Shown here one piece after another: positions 31,102-40,589 of a stretch of 64,000 nucleotides of DNA. The stretch lies in the NCBI RefSeq assembly GCF_021397715.1, contig NZ_CP090207.1:2976001-3040000 (forward strand). The letters run 5' to 3'. Source of the stretch: Pantoea agglomerans. Lineage in GTDB: Bacteria > Pseudomonadota > Gammaproteobacteria > Enterobacterales > Enterobacteriaceae. How positions within the stretch are numbered: position 1 is the first letter of the stretch; each line of letters begins with the position of its first letter. Under the pieces are notes generated by a model. That model was not told the origin of the DNA and did not search any database. It saw nothing but the letters and a program-made list of their open reading frames with translations. A program made the translations under genes and the position numbers.

Positions 31102-31890
31102 TCAGTGCTGACAGCCCGGACACCAGTAAAAAGGGCGTGATGAAAGCGTGCCCTTCTCAATCACCGTGCCACAGCGCCGGCATTTCTTGCCCTGCCGGTG
31201 AAACACCTCAAACTGAAACGCCGCCTCGTGGTGATATTTCTTCATGGTGCCACGCATTCGATAGGCGTGGCGCGGCACGGATAACAGCGCCTCGCTGAAT
31301 GCAGTCAGCTGATCCTCGTTCAGCTCCTGCGCCCGGTGATGCGGCAGCAACTGCGCCAGCCAGAGGATCTCAGCGCGCAGGTAATTGCCCAGCCCGGCCA
31401 GAAAAGCCTGATCGAGCAACAGCCCACTGAACTGACGCCGCCGGAAACGCGGTGACAGCAGCCGCAGCTTCACCTCATCCCATGTCAGCGCACTGTTGAG
31501 CACATCCGGCCCGATGCGGTTAAGAAACGGGTGCGCGGCCAGCGTGTCGGCATTCAGTAGTTCAATATCTGACGCGCTATACAGCAGAATCGCCTGACTG
31601 GCCGTGGCCAGCCGCACCCGTAGCTGCCGGGTGGTCTGTAATACCGTTTCCGGTGTCACAATGCGCCAGACGCCATACAGCTGATTATGGCTGTAGAGCG
31701 TCAGACCGTTGCTGAAATGTGTCAGCAACGCCTTGCCGCGCGTCTCAATCGCCTCTACCTGTTCGCCCATCAGCGCCGGTTCATAGGTTTTCAGTTCGGG
31801 AAAGGCAAACCACGCCTCGGTTAACGGCTGGCCAACAATCGCTGTTTCAAGCTGATCCGCCACCCGGCGAATCTCTGGTCCTTCAGGCAT
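31102..31890 (-). CDS. nei: Endonuclease VIII Nei
   Basis: Nei is a bifunctional DNA glycosylase and AP lyase that removes oxidised pyrimidines. The 262-residue protein begins [15 protein letters not shown], with Pro2 as nucleophile and Glu3 as general acid. The helix-two-turn-helix and the C-terminal zinc finger ([23 protein letters not shown]) are present. It lies 11 bp after pcp, in the same direction as the oxoproline genes, as in E. coli where nei follows pxpA. Confidence 0.97.
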   Translation of the reverse strand: MPEGPEIRRVADQLETAIVGQPLTEAWFAFPELKTYEPALMGEQVEAIETRGKALLTHFSNGLTLYSHNQLYGVWRIVTPETVLQTTRQLRVRLATASQAILLYSASDIELLNADTLAAHPFLNRIGPDVLNSALTWDEVKLRLLSPRFRRRQFSGLLLDQAFLAGLGNYLRAEILWLAQLLPHHRAQELNEDQLTAFSEALLSVPRHAYRMRGTMKKYHHEAAFQFEVFHRQGKKCRRCGTVIEKGTLSSRPFYWCPGCQH

Positions 31891-31901
31891 GGTGAATCCT
31901 C

Positions 31902-32549
31902 TTAATGGGTGGCGCCGCCAGCCAGTTTCAGATCCTCAGCGGTTTCCAGCGTGATCCGGACCGCAATCTCCAGCGCCTGAATCACATTCGCGGCCGACAT
32001 GCTCGGCGCGCCCGGATGCTGCGCCGCCTGTTCCGGCAGATAAGGAATGTGGATGAAACCGCCGCGCACCGGCGTCTCCTGCTGTGCCAGCCAGTGCAGC
32101 AGGCCATACATCACCCGGTTGCAGGTAAAGGTGCCGGCAGTCTGGGAGACCGAGGCGGGAATCCCCGCCTCACGCAGTGCGGCGACAATCGCCTTGATCG
32201 GCAGACGCGAGAAATAGGCCGCCGGGCCATCCGCGACAATCGCTTCATCCACCGGCTGACGGCCGGCATTATCGGGGATACGCGCGTCATCAACGTTAAT
32301 ACCGATGCGTTCAACGGTAATGTCGCTGCGCCCGCCCGCTTGCCCGACCGACAGAATCGCATCCGGTTTTACCTCATCCAGCGCCTGGTAAAGCACATCC
32401 AGCACGTCAGAAAAGACCACCGGCAGCTGACGGATAACGATCCGCGCGCCAGCAATCTCTTTGCCTTCCAGCGCACTGACCGCTTCCCACGAGGGGTTAA
32501 TGCTTTCACCGCCAAAGGGTTCAAAGGCGGTCATCAGGACAGTTTTCAT
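31902..32549 (-). CDS. pcp: Pyrrolidone-carboxylate peptidase
   Basis: Pcp removes N-terminal pyroglutamate (5-oxoproline) from peptides. The 215-residue protein starts [20 protein letters not shown] and has the cysteine-protease core: Glu near 80 ([19 protein letters not shown]), Cys in [16 protein letters not shown] and His in [12 protein letters not shown]. It is 6 bp after the DUF979 gene and upstream of nei. Together with pxpABC it would supply and consume 5-oxoproline. It is not at this locus in E. coli K-12. Confidence 0.95.
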   Translation of the reverse strand: MKTVLMTAFEPFGGESINPSWEAVSALEGKEIAGARIVIRQLPVVFSDVLDVLYQALDEVKPDAILSVGQAGGRSDITVERIGINVDDARIPDNAGRQPVDEAIVADGPAAYFSRLPIKAIVAALREAGIPASVSQTAGTFTCNRVMYGLLHWLAQQETPVRGGFIHIPYLPEQAAQHPGAPSMSAANVIQALEIAVRITLETAEDLKLAGGATH

Positions 32550-32555
32550 TCAGCC

Positions 32556-33575
32556 TCACAGGAACATCAGGAAATAGAGCAGGAAAATGTTAACGATTAA
32601 CAGTAGCACACCGGTCGGGACCTGAGCTTTGATCACCGCGTTACGGTCCGGCAACTCCAGCAGCGCCGCCGGGACGATGTTAAAGTTAGCCGCCATCGGC
32701 GTCATCAGCGTGCCGCAGTAACCGGAGAACATCCCGATGGCGGCCATCACCGCCGGGTTGCCGCCGTGCTGCAGCACCAGAATCGGGATGCCCACGCCAG
32801 CGGTGATAATCGGAAACGCAGCAAAGGCGTTACCCATCACCATGGTCAGCAGCGCCATACCGCCGGCATAAACCGCCACCGCGATAAAGCGGCTGTCCAC
32901 CGCCAGATACGTTTCCGTCAGATGAGAAATCGCACTGCCGACCCCAGCCGTGGTAAACAACAGGCCGAGGGTGGCGAGGATTTGCGGCAGAATAAACGCC
33001 CAGCCGATCGCATCGAGCAGCCGTCGCGTCTCCTGCATCGACTGCACCGGTTTCTCATGAGTCAGTTTCAGCGCCACCAGCCAGCCGATCAGGCAGCCGA
33101 TCATCATCGAAAACAGCGTTACCAGCGTCGCATGGTTACCGGGACCAAACACCCACTCCTGTAAGCCTGGAATATGGTTAAAAGCCAGCACGCCTGCCAC
33201 CGTCACCACCGGGATCGCCAGCGCTGGCAGGAACAGTTTATTGCGCAGTCGCAGCGCGCTGGCCTGTTTTTCTTCATCAGTGCGCTGATGATAGCGGCCC
33301 AGCTTCACGCCGCCTAAGCCAGCGATCAAGGCCATCACCACCACCGCGACGCCGACGCCAATGTTCAGCATTCGGGTGCCGGCTGCCGCCGATCCCATCC
33401 ACTGCGTCATCAGGTGCGTGGTCCAGTCGCCGACCAGAAAAATCAGTCCATACAGCGCCCAGAACAGACCGGTGGTCACGCGGCGCGGATTGGCGCGATC
33501 GCCCCAGGAAAGAACGGCCACCACCAGCAGGATCAGGCCTGCCAGCCACATCAGATATTGTTGCTGAAACATCAC
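32556..33575 (-). CDS. DUF979 family membrane protein, probable 5-oxoproline transporter subunit
   Basis: A 339-residue protein with about ten hydrophobic segments. It overlaps the DUF969 gene by 4 bp and the two always seem to travel together. I recall the pair being annotated as subunits of a 5-oxoproline transporter; the setting between pcp and pxpA supports this, but the substrate is inferred. The stretch GNAFAAFPIITAGVGIPILV is typical of the family's conserved core. Confidence 0.85.
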   Translation of the reverse strand: MMFQQQYLMWLAGLILLVVAVLSWGDRANPRRVTTGLFWALYGLIFLVGDWTTHLMTQWMGSAAAGTRMLNIGVGVAVVVMALIAGLGGVKLGRYHQRTDEEKQASALRLRNKLFLPALAIPVVTVAGVLAFNHIPGLQEWVFGPGNHATLVTLFSMMIGCLIGWLVALKLTHEKPVQSMQETRRLLDAIGWAFILPQILATLGLLFTTAGVGSAISHLTETYLAVDSRFIAVAVYAGGMALLTMVMGNAFAAFPIITAGVGIPILVLQHGGNPAVMAAIGMFSGYCGTLMTPMAANFNIVPAALLELPDRNAVIKAQVPTGVLLLIVNIFLLYFLMFL

Positions 33576-34300
33576 TGCCCTCCTTTGGCTTTCAATGCCT
33601 GACCGTTCAGCGTCTGTAACTCACGCGCCAGGCGACGATCCAGCCGCACCAGACGGGCCGAGTGGATCAGAAAGGCGGCCACAGCGGTCGGGATGCCCCA
33701 CAGGGCGATATGCAGCGGTTCGGTCTGGATCCCGGCCGACTCCTGCATAAAGTTGTGCATGAAGATGATGGCGCCAAAGGCGACAAAAATATCCTCGCCA
33801 AAGAACAGGCCGACGTTATCGGTGGCCGCTGACATGGCGCGCAGGCGATGGCGCACCTCTGGCGAGACGTCACCGTAGCGATTTTCCGTGGCCCCTTCCG
33901 CCATCGGTGCCAGCAGCGGGCGCACCATCTGCGGATGCCCGCCGAGGCTGGTCAGCCCCAGCGCTGCAGTCAGTTCGCGCACCAGCAGATAGACGATCAG
34001 CAGACGTCCGGCGGTAGCCGTCTTAATCTGGGCGATCCACGCCTGCGCCCGCTCTTTCAGACCGTGACGTTCCAGCAGACCAATGACCGCCAGCGGCAGC
34101 AACAGAATCAGCGGCAGGTTACGAGTGTTAAGAAAGCCTGAACCGAGCTTTTCCAGAATATCGGCTAGCGGCATCATGGCCGCTAAACCAGTGACGAAAC
34201 CGGCGACAATCACCACCAGTACCGGATTAAAACGTAATACGAAGCCGATGATAATGGCTGCAATGCCAAGCAGCGGCCAGAGAGTTACCACGCTATCCAT
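33572..34300 (-). CDS. DUF969 family membrane protein, probable 5-oxoproline transporter subunit
   Basis: A 242-residue membrane protein, start MDSVVTLWPLLGIAAIIIGF, with about five hydrophobic segments and the conserved stretch TSLGGHPQMVRPLLAPMAEG. It precedes the DUF979 gene with a 4-bp overlap. A terminator-like hairpin lies upstream, between it and pxpA, so expression may be partly uncoupled from pxpBCA. Transport of 5-oxoproline is inferred from neighbours and family annotation. Confidence 0.85.
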   Translation of the reverse strand: MDSVVTLWPLLGIAAIIIGFVLRFNPVLVVIVAGFVTGLAAMMPLADILEKLGSGFLNTRNLPLILLLPLAVIGLLERHGLKERAQAWIAQIKTATAGRLLIVYLLVRELTAALGLTSLGGHPQMVRPLLAPMAEGATENRYGDVSPEVRHRLRAMSAATDNVGLFFGEDIFVAFGAIIFMHNFMQESAGIQTEPLHIALWGIPTAVAAFLIHSARLVRLDRRLARELQTLNGQALKAKGGQ

Positions 34301-34318
34301 CTTTTCCCCTTAGAGTAT

Positions 34319-34344
34319 GAAAAAGCCCGGATAGAGCCGGGCTA
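34319..34344 (-). terminator. Terminator between pxpA and the DUF969 gene
   Basis: Stem AGCCCGG/CCGGGCT with a 6-base loop, then five T on the minus strand. It lies 9 bp after the pxpA stop and about 20 bp before the DUF969 start, inside an otherwise continuous run of same-strand genes. Confidence 0.8.
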
Positions 34345-34352
34345 AAAGTATT

Positions 34353-35090
34353 TCAGGCGCTGGTGACGCAGATTTGCTGAGCGGCAAAAGCATCACGCAG
34401 TCGCCGGGCAAACTGCAGCGCATGTGCACCGTCGCCATGCAGGCAGACGGTTTGCGCCTTAACCGCGACCCATTCCCCGCTGATACTCTGTACTCTGCCC
34501 TGCTGTACCATATTCAGCGTTTGATCAATCGCCTGCTGTTCATCCTCAATCAGCGCACCGGGCTGACTGCGCGGCACCAGCGCTCCGCTGCTGAGGTAAC
34601 CGCGGTCAGCAAACACCTCTTCACGGGTACGCAGACCGTAGTGCGCCGCCGCCCGAATCGATTCGCTGCCCGCCAGTCCAACCATAATCAGCTGGCTGTC
34701 CACTGCCTTGATCGCGCGGGCAATGGCATCAGCCAGCACCGCGTCTGCCGCCGCCTGGTTGTAGAGCATACCGTGCGGCTTAACATGCACCAGCCGCGCG
34801 CCTTCGCTTTCTGCCAGACTTTTCAGCGCCCCAATCTGATAGATCATCTGGGCGTAGACCGTTTCCGGCGGCAACTGCATCGCGCTACGGCCAAAGTTCT
34901 CGCGATCGGGGAAAGCCGGATGCGCCCCAATGGCCACACCCGCCGCCTGCGCCCAGCGCACCGATTGCAGCATGGTCTGTGCATCACCGGCGTGAAAGCC
35001 ACAGGCGATGTTAGCGGAGCTGACCAGTTGCAGCAGTGCGCGATCGCTGTCGCAGCCTTCGCCCAGATCGGCATTTAAATCAATCTTCAT
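34353..35090 (-). CDS. pxpA: 5-oxoprolinase subunit PxpA
   Basis: PxpA (LamB/YcsF family) forms with PxpB and PxpC the ATP-dependent enzyme that opens 5-oxoproline to glutamate. From ATG 35090 it has 245 residues and the family N-terminus [16 protein letters not shown]; upstream codons of the open frame lie in pxpC and are not part of it. Conserved [11 protein letters not shown] and [12 protein letters not shown] are seen. It overlaps pxpC by 11 bp. Confidence 0.96.
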   Translation of the reverse strand: MKIDLNADLGEGCDSDRALLQLVSSANIACGFHAGDAQTMLQSVRWAQAAGVAIGAHPAFPDRENFGRSAMQLPPETVYAQMIYQIGALKSLAESEGARLVHVKPHGMLYNQAAADAVLADAIARAIKAVDSQLIMVGLAGSESIRAAAHYGLRTREEVFADRGYLSSGALVPRSQPGALIEDEQQAIDQTLNMVQQGRVQSISGEWVAVKAQTVCLHGDGAHALQFARRLRDAFAAQQICVTSA

Positions 35091-36012
35091 CAGCGAGTCC
35101 CCATACCATCTGATCCAGCGCCCGTTGCTGATGCTGACGCGCCTGCATCGCCTCCGGCAAGGTGCAATGAATAAAGTGAATCGGTTCACCCAGGCGGATT
35201 TGCGCCAGGTGATAGAGATCGGCCTCAATGATACAGGCGATACGCGGATAGCCGCCGGTGGTCTGGGCATCCGCCATCAGCACGATCGGCTGACCGTTAG
35301 GCGGCACCTGCACCACGCCAGGCACCAGACCGTGCGACAGCAGTTCGCGCGAGGTTTCCCGGTTGAGCTGACGCCCCTCCAGCCGGTAACCCATCCGGTT
35401 GCTTTGCGGGCTGAGTTTCCACGCGGTGCGCCAGAATGCCTGCTGCGCCTCGCGACTAAATTCGTGATATTCCGGCCCAGGCAGCGCCCGGATGCGGTTG
35501 CCCCACAGCAGTTGCCGCACGCCCGCCTTGCGCGAAAACTGGCGGGTCGGTTTCCCGAGCGGCAGACAGTCGCCATCCTGCAGTTTACGTCCGTGGAAAC
35601 CGCCAAATCCGGCTTTCAGATCGGTGCTGAATGAACCGAGCATTTCAGGCAGATCGAAGCCACCCTGCACCGCCAGATAACTGCGCATCCCGCGCACCGG
35701 CATCGCCAGTGACAGCACCTGCCCTTTTTTAACCGGGGTACGCCAGCCGGTCCACACCGGCTTACCGTCCAGCTCGGCGTTACAGCCTGCGCCGGTCAGC
35801 GCAAACCAGCCTGCGCGGGTAAATTCCGCTTTGAACTGGCCCAGCACCATCTCCACCACCGCGCTATCAGGGGAATTACCCACCAGCAAGTTAGCGGTGG
35901 TCATGGCGGGCTGATCCAGCACCCCACCGAGGCTGATGCCATACTGTCGCCAGCCGTGACGGCCCGCATCCTGAATCGTCGCTGCCAGTCCGGCCCGCAG
36001 AATCCTCAACAT
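35080..36012 (-). CDS. pxpC: 5-oxoprolinase subunit PxpC
   Basis: A 310-residue protein of the biotin-dependent carboxyltransferase (KipA/CT_A_B) family, start [20 protein letters not shown]. It joins PxpB to activate the substrate, and PxpA completes hydrolysis. Motifs [14 protein letters not shown] and [17 protein letters not shown] are typical. It overlaps pxpB by 7 bp upstream and pxpA by 11 bp downstream, a tightly coupled trio. Confidence 0.95.
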   Translation of the reverse strand: MLRILRAGLAATIQDAGRHGWRQYGISLGGVLDQPAMTTANLLVGNSPDSAVVEMVLGQFKAEFTRAGWFALTGAGCNAELDGKPVWTGWRTPVKKGQVLSLAMPVRGMRSYLAVQGGFDLPEMLGSFSTDLKAGFGGFHGRKLQDGDCLPLGKPTRQFSRKAGVRQLLWGNRIRALPGPEYHEFSREAQQAFWRTAWKLSPQSNRMGYRLEGRQLNRETSRELLSHGLVPGVVQVPPNGQPIVLMADAQTTGGYPRIACIIEADLYHLAQIRLGEPIHFIHCTLPEAMQARQHQQRALDQMVWGLADED

Positions 36013-36662
36013 ACGCCCTCCTTTTGCGGTACAAAGCGCACGGTATCGCCGGGACGCAGTAACGTCGGCGGTTGTTGCAGCGGATCGAACAGCGCGATGG
36101 GCGTCTGACCGATTAACTGCCAGCCGCCCGGTGACGCCAGCGGATAAACACCGGTCTGGCTGCCGCCGATACCCACCGAGCCCGCGGGTACTGAGACCCG
36201 TGGCTCTGCCCGCCGTGGCGTATGCAGGCGCGGATCAAGCCCACCCAGATAGGGGAAGCCGGGCTGGAAACCGATAAAATAGACCACATATTCGCTGCTG
36301 CTGTGCAGCTCAACTACCTGACTGACCGAGAGCGAGGCCTGCTCCGCCACCACCGCCAGGTCCGGACCCGCTTCGCCGCCATAGATCACCGGAATATCAA
36401 CCTGACGCGACGCTGGCAACTGCGCTTCACTCTCCTCCCACCAGCGCTGTAAACGCTCAATGGCGTCCAGCGCGCTCTGCTGCGGATCACGCAGTATCAG
36501 GGTGATGTTGTTCATGCCGGGGATCACCTCCAGCACGCTCCCGAACGCCTGCAGGCGCTGATTCAGTCCCCAGATTCGTTGCTGGCTGGCCAGCGATATC
36601 GGGGGTTCAAGCTCCAGCACCACCGCGCGCTCACCCAGTAAATAACAACGTGCTCGTTGCAA
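36006..36662 (-). CDS. pxpB: 5-oxoprolinase subunit PxpB
   Basis: A 218-residue KipI-like (CT_C_D) protein, the first gene of the pxpBCA set. The conserved pattern [15 protein letters not shown] is followed by [20 protein letters not shown]. In Bacillus the homologue KipI inhibits a sporulation kinase; in enterics the role is oxoprolinase subunit. A promoter should lie in the 160 bp between it and the nif3-like gene. Confidence 0.95.
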   Translation of the reverse strand: MQRARCYLLGERAVVLELEPPISLASQQRIWGLNQRLQAFGSVLEVIPGMNNITLILRDPQQSALDAIERLQRWWEESEAQLPASRQVDIPVIYGGEAGPDLAVVAEQASLSVSQVVELHSSSEYVVYFIGFQPGFPYLGGLDPRLHTPRRAEPRVSVPAGSVGIGGSQTGVYPLASPGGWQLIGQTPIALFDPLQQPPTLLRPGDTVRFVPQKEGVC

Positions 36663-36822
36663 CAGCGACCTCCCGTTAAGCTGAAATCCGGCGCGCCAGA
36701 AACATTCAGGCGCACGGCTCAGCCGTTTGCTTATCTACTCAAAGCAAATAGTTATGCGAAAGTGACAGAGGCGTGTCAACAGATTTAGGTCCTGCACGGG
36801 ATGCAGGACCTGTGGAGTAGGA

Positions 36823-37566
36823 TCAGGCAGGGTTGGGAATATCGATAAAAGTGACATCCAGGCCGTGGTGCTGTGCCAGCCACTCGCCCAGTGCTTTAAC
36901 GCCACCGCGTTCGGTCGCATGGTGACCGGCGGCGAAGAAGTGCAGCCCCTGTTCACGCGCGCTGTGAATCGTCTGCTCCGACACTTCGCCGGTGATATAG
37001 GCATCGACGCCAAAGGCAGCGGCCTGATCGATAAAGCCCTGTCCGCCGCCGCTGCACCAGGCGATACGACGAATCAGCGCGGGCGCGTTATCACCGCAGT
37101 GCAGCGGTTCACGTCCCAGCTTATCGGCGATGCGCTGCGCCAGCTGCTGACCGGAAAGGGGTTCAGCCAGTTCACCCCAGAACACCAGCGGCATCACTTC
37201 GCCGCGCACGTCGATCTCCAGCAGCTTCGCCAGCTGGGCGTTATTGCCGAGCTGCGGATGCGCGTCGAGCGGCAGATGCCAGCCATACAGGTTGATATCA
37301 TTCGCCAGCAGCGTGCGCAGGCGACGCCGCTTCATGCCTTTAATCGCGGCAGGTTCGTTTTTCCAGAAGTAGCCGTGATGCACCACGATCGCATCCGCCT
37401 GGCGCGCCACCGCTTCATCCAGCAGCGCCTGACAGGCGGTGACGCCGGTGATCACTTTTTTCACTTCGCTGCGGCCTTCGACCTGCAAACCATTCGGGGC
37501 GTAATCGCTGAAGTTCTGGCTTTCCAGTTGCTGATTGATCAGCGTTTCAAGTTGGTAATGATTCAT
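36823..37566 (-). CDS. ybgI: Nif3-like dinuclear metal centre protein YbgI
   Basis: A 247-residue member of the widespread Nif3/DUF34 family, which forms hexameric rings with a two-metal site; its cellular role is still uncertain. Probable ligands are in VVHHGYFWKNE and AAGHHATERGG, with HLPLDAHPQLGNN between them. It lies between phr and pxpB as in E. coli. Confidence 0.94.
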   Translation of the reverse strand: MNHYQLETLINQQLESQNFSDYAPNGLQVEGRSEVKKVITGVTACQALLDEAVARQADAIVVHHGYFWKNEPAAIKGMKRRRLRTLLANDINLYGWHLPLDAHPQLGNNAQLAKLLEIDVRGEVMPLVFWGELAEPLSGQQLAQRIADKLGREPLHCGDNAPALIRRIAWCSGGGQGFIDQAAAFGVDAYITGEVSEQTIHSAREQGLHFFAAGHHATERGGVKALGEWLAQHHGLDVTFIDIPNPA

Positions 37567-37584
37567 CGTGGCTCCTTGATCGCC

Positions 37585-39009
37585 TCAGGCAGCGCTTTTT
37601 GCCCGCTCAAAGGCGTCTAATGTCTTTTTACGTGCGGCCTTATGTTCCACGATCGGTGCCGGATAATCGAGTTTCTTCTGATTTTTCACGGCCCACAGCA
37701 GCGGCTGATGAATGTCGCTGTCCGGCACTTCCGCCAGCTCCGGCAGATAGTGACGAATAAAGGCGCCCTGCGGATCAAAGCGTTCGCCCTGGGTGGTCGG
37801 ATTAAAGATGCGGAAATAGGGTGCGGCATCGGTACCGGTTGAAGCTGCCCACTGCCAGCCGCCATTATTCGCCGCCAGGTCGCCATCAATCAGCTGCTGC
37901 ATGAAGTAGCGTTCGCCTTCGCGCCAGTCGATCAGCAGGTCTTTAACCAGAAAGCTGGCGGTGATCATCCGCAGCCGGTTATGCATCCAGCCCAGCGAGT
38001 TCATCTGCCGCATTGCCGCATCGACAATCGGATAGCCGGTTTTCCCCGCTTTCCAGGCCTCAAAATGGGCAGAGTTACGCTGCCATTCAACATGCCGCGT
38101 CCAGCCGATAAACGGCTGATGTTTGCACAGCGCTGGCCAGGCCACCAGCAGATGACGATAAAACTCGCGCCAGATCAGCTCATTCAGCCAGCTAAAGGCA
38201 CGGCTGTTATCCAGCGCGTCCGGGTGTTCATGCAGCACCCGATGCAGACACTGACGAGGCGACAGTACACCGGTTGCCAGATAAACCGACAACCGACTGG
38301 TGCTGTCCCGCGACGGCAGATCGCGCTCAGCGGGATAGTCGAGCACGGACCCGGTCGCAAACTGCCGCAGGCGTTTCAGGGCCGCCGCTTCGCCGGGCGG
38401 AAACAGCGTTTCATCAACGCTGTCGACAGGATAATCAAAGGGCGGTATCGGGGTGCTTTTCAGTGGCGCACCGTGACGCGCTTTGGGCGCTGGCACGCAT
38501 TCCGGCAGGCCTTGCTGCAGCCTTCGGACAAAAGCCTTGCTGAAAGGGGTAAAGACTTTATACATCGAGCGGTCACCGCTCTGCACGCTGCCGGGCGGCA
38601 GCAGCAGACTGTCATCAAATCCCTGACAGATCACGCCAGCGGCGTCGAGACGCTTCTCGGCATCGGCATCACGCTGGCGTTCGTTGACTTCATACTGATA
38701 GTTATAGAACAGCTGGTCGACCTGCTGCTGCTGGCAAAACGCCACCAGAGAATCGACCGCATCGCTAAAGGTTTCACACGCCTGATAATGCAGCGCAATG
38801 CCGCGCTCGGCCAGCGATTCCGCCAGCAGTTGCAGGCTGGCATGGATGAAAGCCGCCTGCCTCGGTGACATATCATGCTGCTGCCACTGTTTCGGCGTGG
38901 CGAGATAAAGGGCAATCACCCTGGCTTCACTGTCGCGGCAGGCGGCGTGCAGGGCCAGATTATCGTTGAGGCGTAAATCGTTACGCAGCCAGACCAGATG
39001 GGTGGTCAT
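37585..39009 (-). CDS. phrB: Deoxyribodipyrimidine photolyase
   Basis: The photolyase splits UV-made cyclobutane pyrimidine dimers with light energy, using FADH and a methenyltetrahydrofolate antenna. The 474-residue protein starts MTTHLVWLRNDLRLNDNLAL. The FAD domain contains RDSTSRLSVYLATGVLSPRQ, WLNELIWREFYRHLL and NNGGWQWAASTGTDAAPYFR, including the electron-path tryptophans. It lies 18 bp upstream of ybgI and 12 bp downstream of the DUF523 gene, probably one operon. Confidence 0.97.
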   Translation of the reverse strand: MTTHLVWLRNDLRLNDNLALHAACRDSEARVIALYLATPKQWQQHDMSPRQAAFIHASLQLLAESLAERGIALHYQACETFSDAVDSLVAFCQQQQVDQLFYNYQYEVNERQRDADAEKRLDAAGVICQGFDDSLLLPPGSVQSGDRSMYKVFTPFSKAFVRRLQQGLPECVPAPKARHGAPLKSTPIPPFDYPVDSVDETLFPPGEAAALKRLRQFATGSVLDYPAERDLPSRDSTSRLSVYLATGVLSPRQCLHRVLHEHPDALDNSRAFSWLNELIWREFYRHLLVAWPALCKHQPFIGWTRHVEWQRNSAHFEAWKAGKTGYPIVDAAMRQMNSLGWMHNRLRMITASFLVKDLLIDWREGERYFMQQLIDGDLAANNGGWQWAASTGTDAAPYFRIFNPTTQGERFDPQGAFIRHYLPELAEVPDSDIHQPLLWAVKNQKKLDYPAPIVEHKAARKKTLDAFERAKSAA

Positions 39010-39021
39010 AACACTCCTGAA

Positions 39022-39978
39022 TTATTGTCCGTAACGTAAACGCAGCGCTTCGGGATAGGGATCGAAGTAGCGTTGCTCAGCCAGCCAGGGATGCGGAAAC
39101 TCCGCCATGTAATGTTTAAGAATGGTGATCGGCACCAGCAGCGGTTGCGTCCCCTGACGGTAACGATCAATCAGCGTCGCCAGCTCCTGACGCTGTGGTG
39201 AACTTAACTGACGGCGGAAATAGCCCTGAACGTGCATCAGAACGTTAGTATGGTTCCGGCGTGAAGCGGGCCGTGACATCAGCGCCATCATCCGGTTGCG
39301 GTATTCGAAGGCGAACGCCTCCAGCGACGCCCACTCGCTCATTGAGGCCACAAACGGCCCCAGCTCGCGGTATTTTTCCTGCGAATGGGCCAGCATCAGT
39401 AACTTATAGCGGCTGTGGAAGGCAATCAGACGGTGACGGGTCAGGCCGCTTTGCCACATCTGGTTAAACTCATGCAGCGCGCAGATACGGCCAATGAAAT
39501 TTTCACGTAGCGCAGGATCGTGCAGTCGCCCATCCTCTTCCAGCGGCAGCCACGGCATTTCACGCTGCAAAAACTCAGCAAAAATACCGGTGCCGGCTTT
39601 ACGATTGTTATTGGTCTCTGGCTCGTAAACCCGCACCCGCTCCATGCCGCAGCTGGGAGATTTGGCGCACAGGATATAACCTGACAGATGATGCAACGAT
39701 TTCACGCGCTCGGCTGACCAGTCACGCATCCGGTCAGTCACCTCTTCCCCGCCATCTTTACTGAAGCACAGATGCAGTGCCTCATCGCCCTGGTCAACCA
39801 GGCGTAAAGCGGGACGCGGTGTGGGCAGACCGATCGCCATTTCAGGGCAGATCGGCTCGAACCGCACAAATGGCGTGAGATCTTCGGTAGCAAAAGTAAG
39901 GCGCTTGTGTCCACCGTCAAATCTGACGCTTTCACCAAGCAAGCAGGCACTGATTCCCACCGGGATTTTTTCGCTCAT
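39022..39978 (-). CDS. DUF523-DUF1722 protein, long YbgA form
   Basis: A 318-residue two-domain protein. Residues about 3-150 are DUF523, a family that includes the thiouracil desulfurase TudS; cysteines occur in GISACLLGESVRFDGGHK, FEPICPEMAIGLPTP and CAKSPSCGMERV, as needed for an iron-sulfur cluster. Residues about 190-305 are DUF1722, the only domain of E. coli YbgA (about 169 residues). It precedes phr, like ybgA. Substrate unknown; a role in removing sulfur from thiolated nucleobases is inference. Confidence 0.88.
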   Translation of the reverse strand: MSEKIPVGISACLLGESVRFDGGHKRLTFATEDLTPFVRFEPICPEMAIGLPTPRPALRLVDQGDEALHLCFSKDGGEEVTDRMRDWSAERVKSLHHLSGYILCAKSPSCGMERVRVYEPETNNNRKAGTGIFAEFLQREMPWLPLEEDGRLHDPALRENFIGRICALHEFNQMWQSGLTRHRLIAFHSRYKLLMLAHSQEKYRELGPFVASMSEWASLEAFAFEYRNRMMALMSRPASRRNHTNVLMHVQGYFRRQLSSPQRQELATLIDRYRQGTQPLLVPITILKHYMAEFPHPWLAEQRYFDPYPEALRLRYGQ

Positions 39979-40083
39979 ACTTGTACAACCTCCGAAATCT
40001 TGTAGAGGTTTAAGTGTAGCGTAAAATGGTCAGGAAAACAGGGTGGCCCGGTAGTTTTGTCGCCGGAACCTAAGAAAAAACGC

Positions 40084-40112
40084 AAAAAAAAGCCTGGTCA
40101 GGTGACCAGGCT
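40084..40112 (-). terminator. Terminator of ybfA
   Basis: Stem AGCCTGGTC/GACCAGGCT with a 4-base loop, followed on the minus strand by eight T. It lies about 20 bp after the ybfA stop. Confidence 0.85.
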
Positions 40113-40131
40113 GATTCAGCGGGAAACGCCC

Positions 40132-40332
40132 TTACCAGAAAGCGCCGCCGGCAGCTTCAGATTGCGCCAGCCATACCGGCTTCGCGCTGGTTTTGCACCA
40201 CATCCGATGCAGATAGCTGTAGAAACGCGCGCGATCCTGACGAAACAGCATCACCGGTAACGCCACGACGCCGAGAAGCACCACCAGCGTGCGACGCAAA
40301 ATGATTTTGGAACGTGGATAAGCCTGATACAT
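40132..40332 (-). CDS. ybfA: Small membrane protein YbfA
   Basis: A 66-residue protein with one hydrophobic helix ([17 protein letters not shown]), then [20 protein letters not shown], closely resembling E. coli YbfA (68 residues). Its function is unknown. In E. coli it lies next to kdpF, divergent from the kdp operon; here it lies next to kdpE alone. Confidence 0.9.
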   Translation of the reverse strand: MYQAYPRSKIILRRTLVVLLGVVALPVMLFRQDRARFYSYLHRMWCKTSAKPVWLAQSEAAGGAFW

Positions 40333-40468
40333 GGTTATCGCCTCCCGGTCAGTTAAAAGGTGTGAGTGTGATCTGTGTCTAAGATTACGCCGTATTGTGT
40401 AATTTTACTACTCATCTGACCACTTATTTGACCGGAATTTTGCCGTTTAAGAATTAACCTGTAATTAA

Positions 40469-40495
40469 GTTACATAATTGTTACCCGTGAGTTAC
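40469..40495. promoter_or_regulatory. Three GTTAC direct repeats upstream of kdpE
   Basis: GTTAC occurs at 40469, 40480 and 40491, an exact 11-bp period, about 95 bp before the kdpE start. Direct repeats one helical turn apart are the usual target layout for OmpR-family regulators, the family of KdpE. It may be an autoregulatory or cross-regulatory site; this is inference. Confidence 0.45.
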
Positions 40496-40589
40496 CGTCA
40501 GGTTGAACCCAGCCCTGCGCAACCGGCACGGACGGCAGAATAATTTATTGGTAAAGTATGACCTCACTGTTTACTCAAGGCAGGTTTGC

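Noticed and set aside
40333..40589. Remnant of kdpD just before kdpE
   Set aside because: I could not recognise any KdpD C-terminal peptide in the three plus-strand frames; the stretch is AT-rich and looks non-coding.
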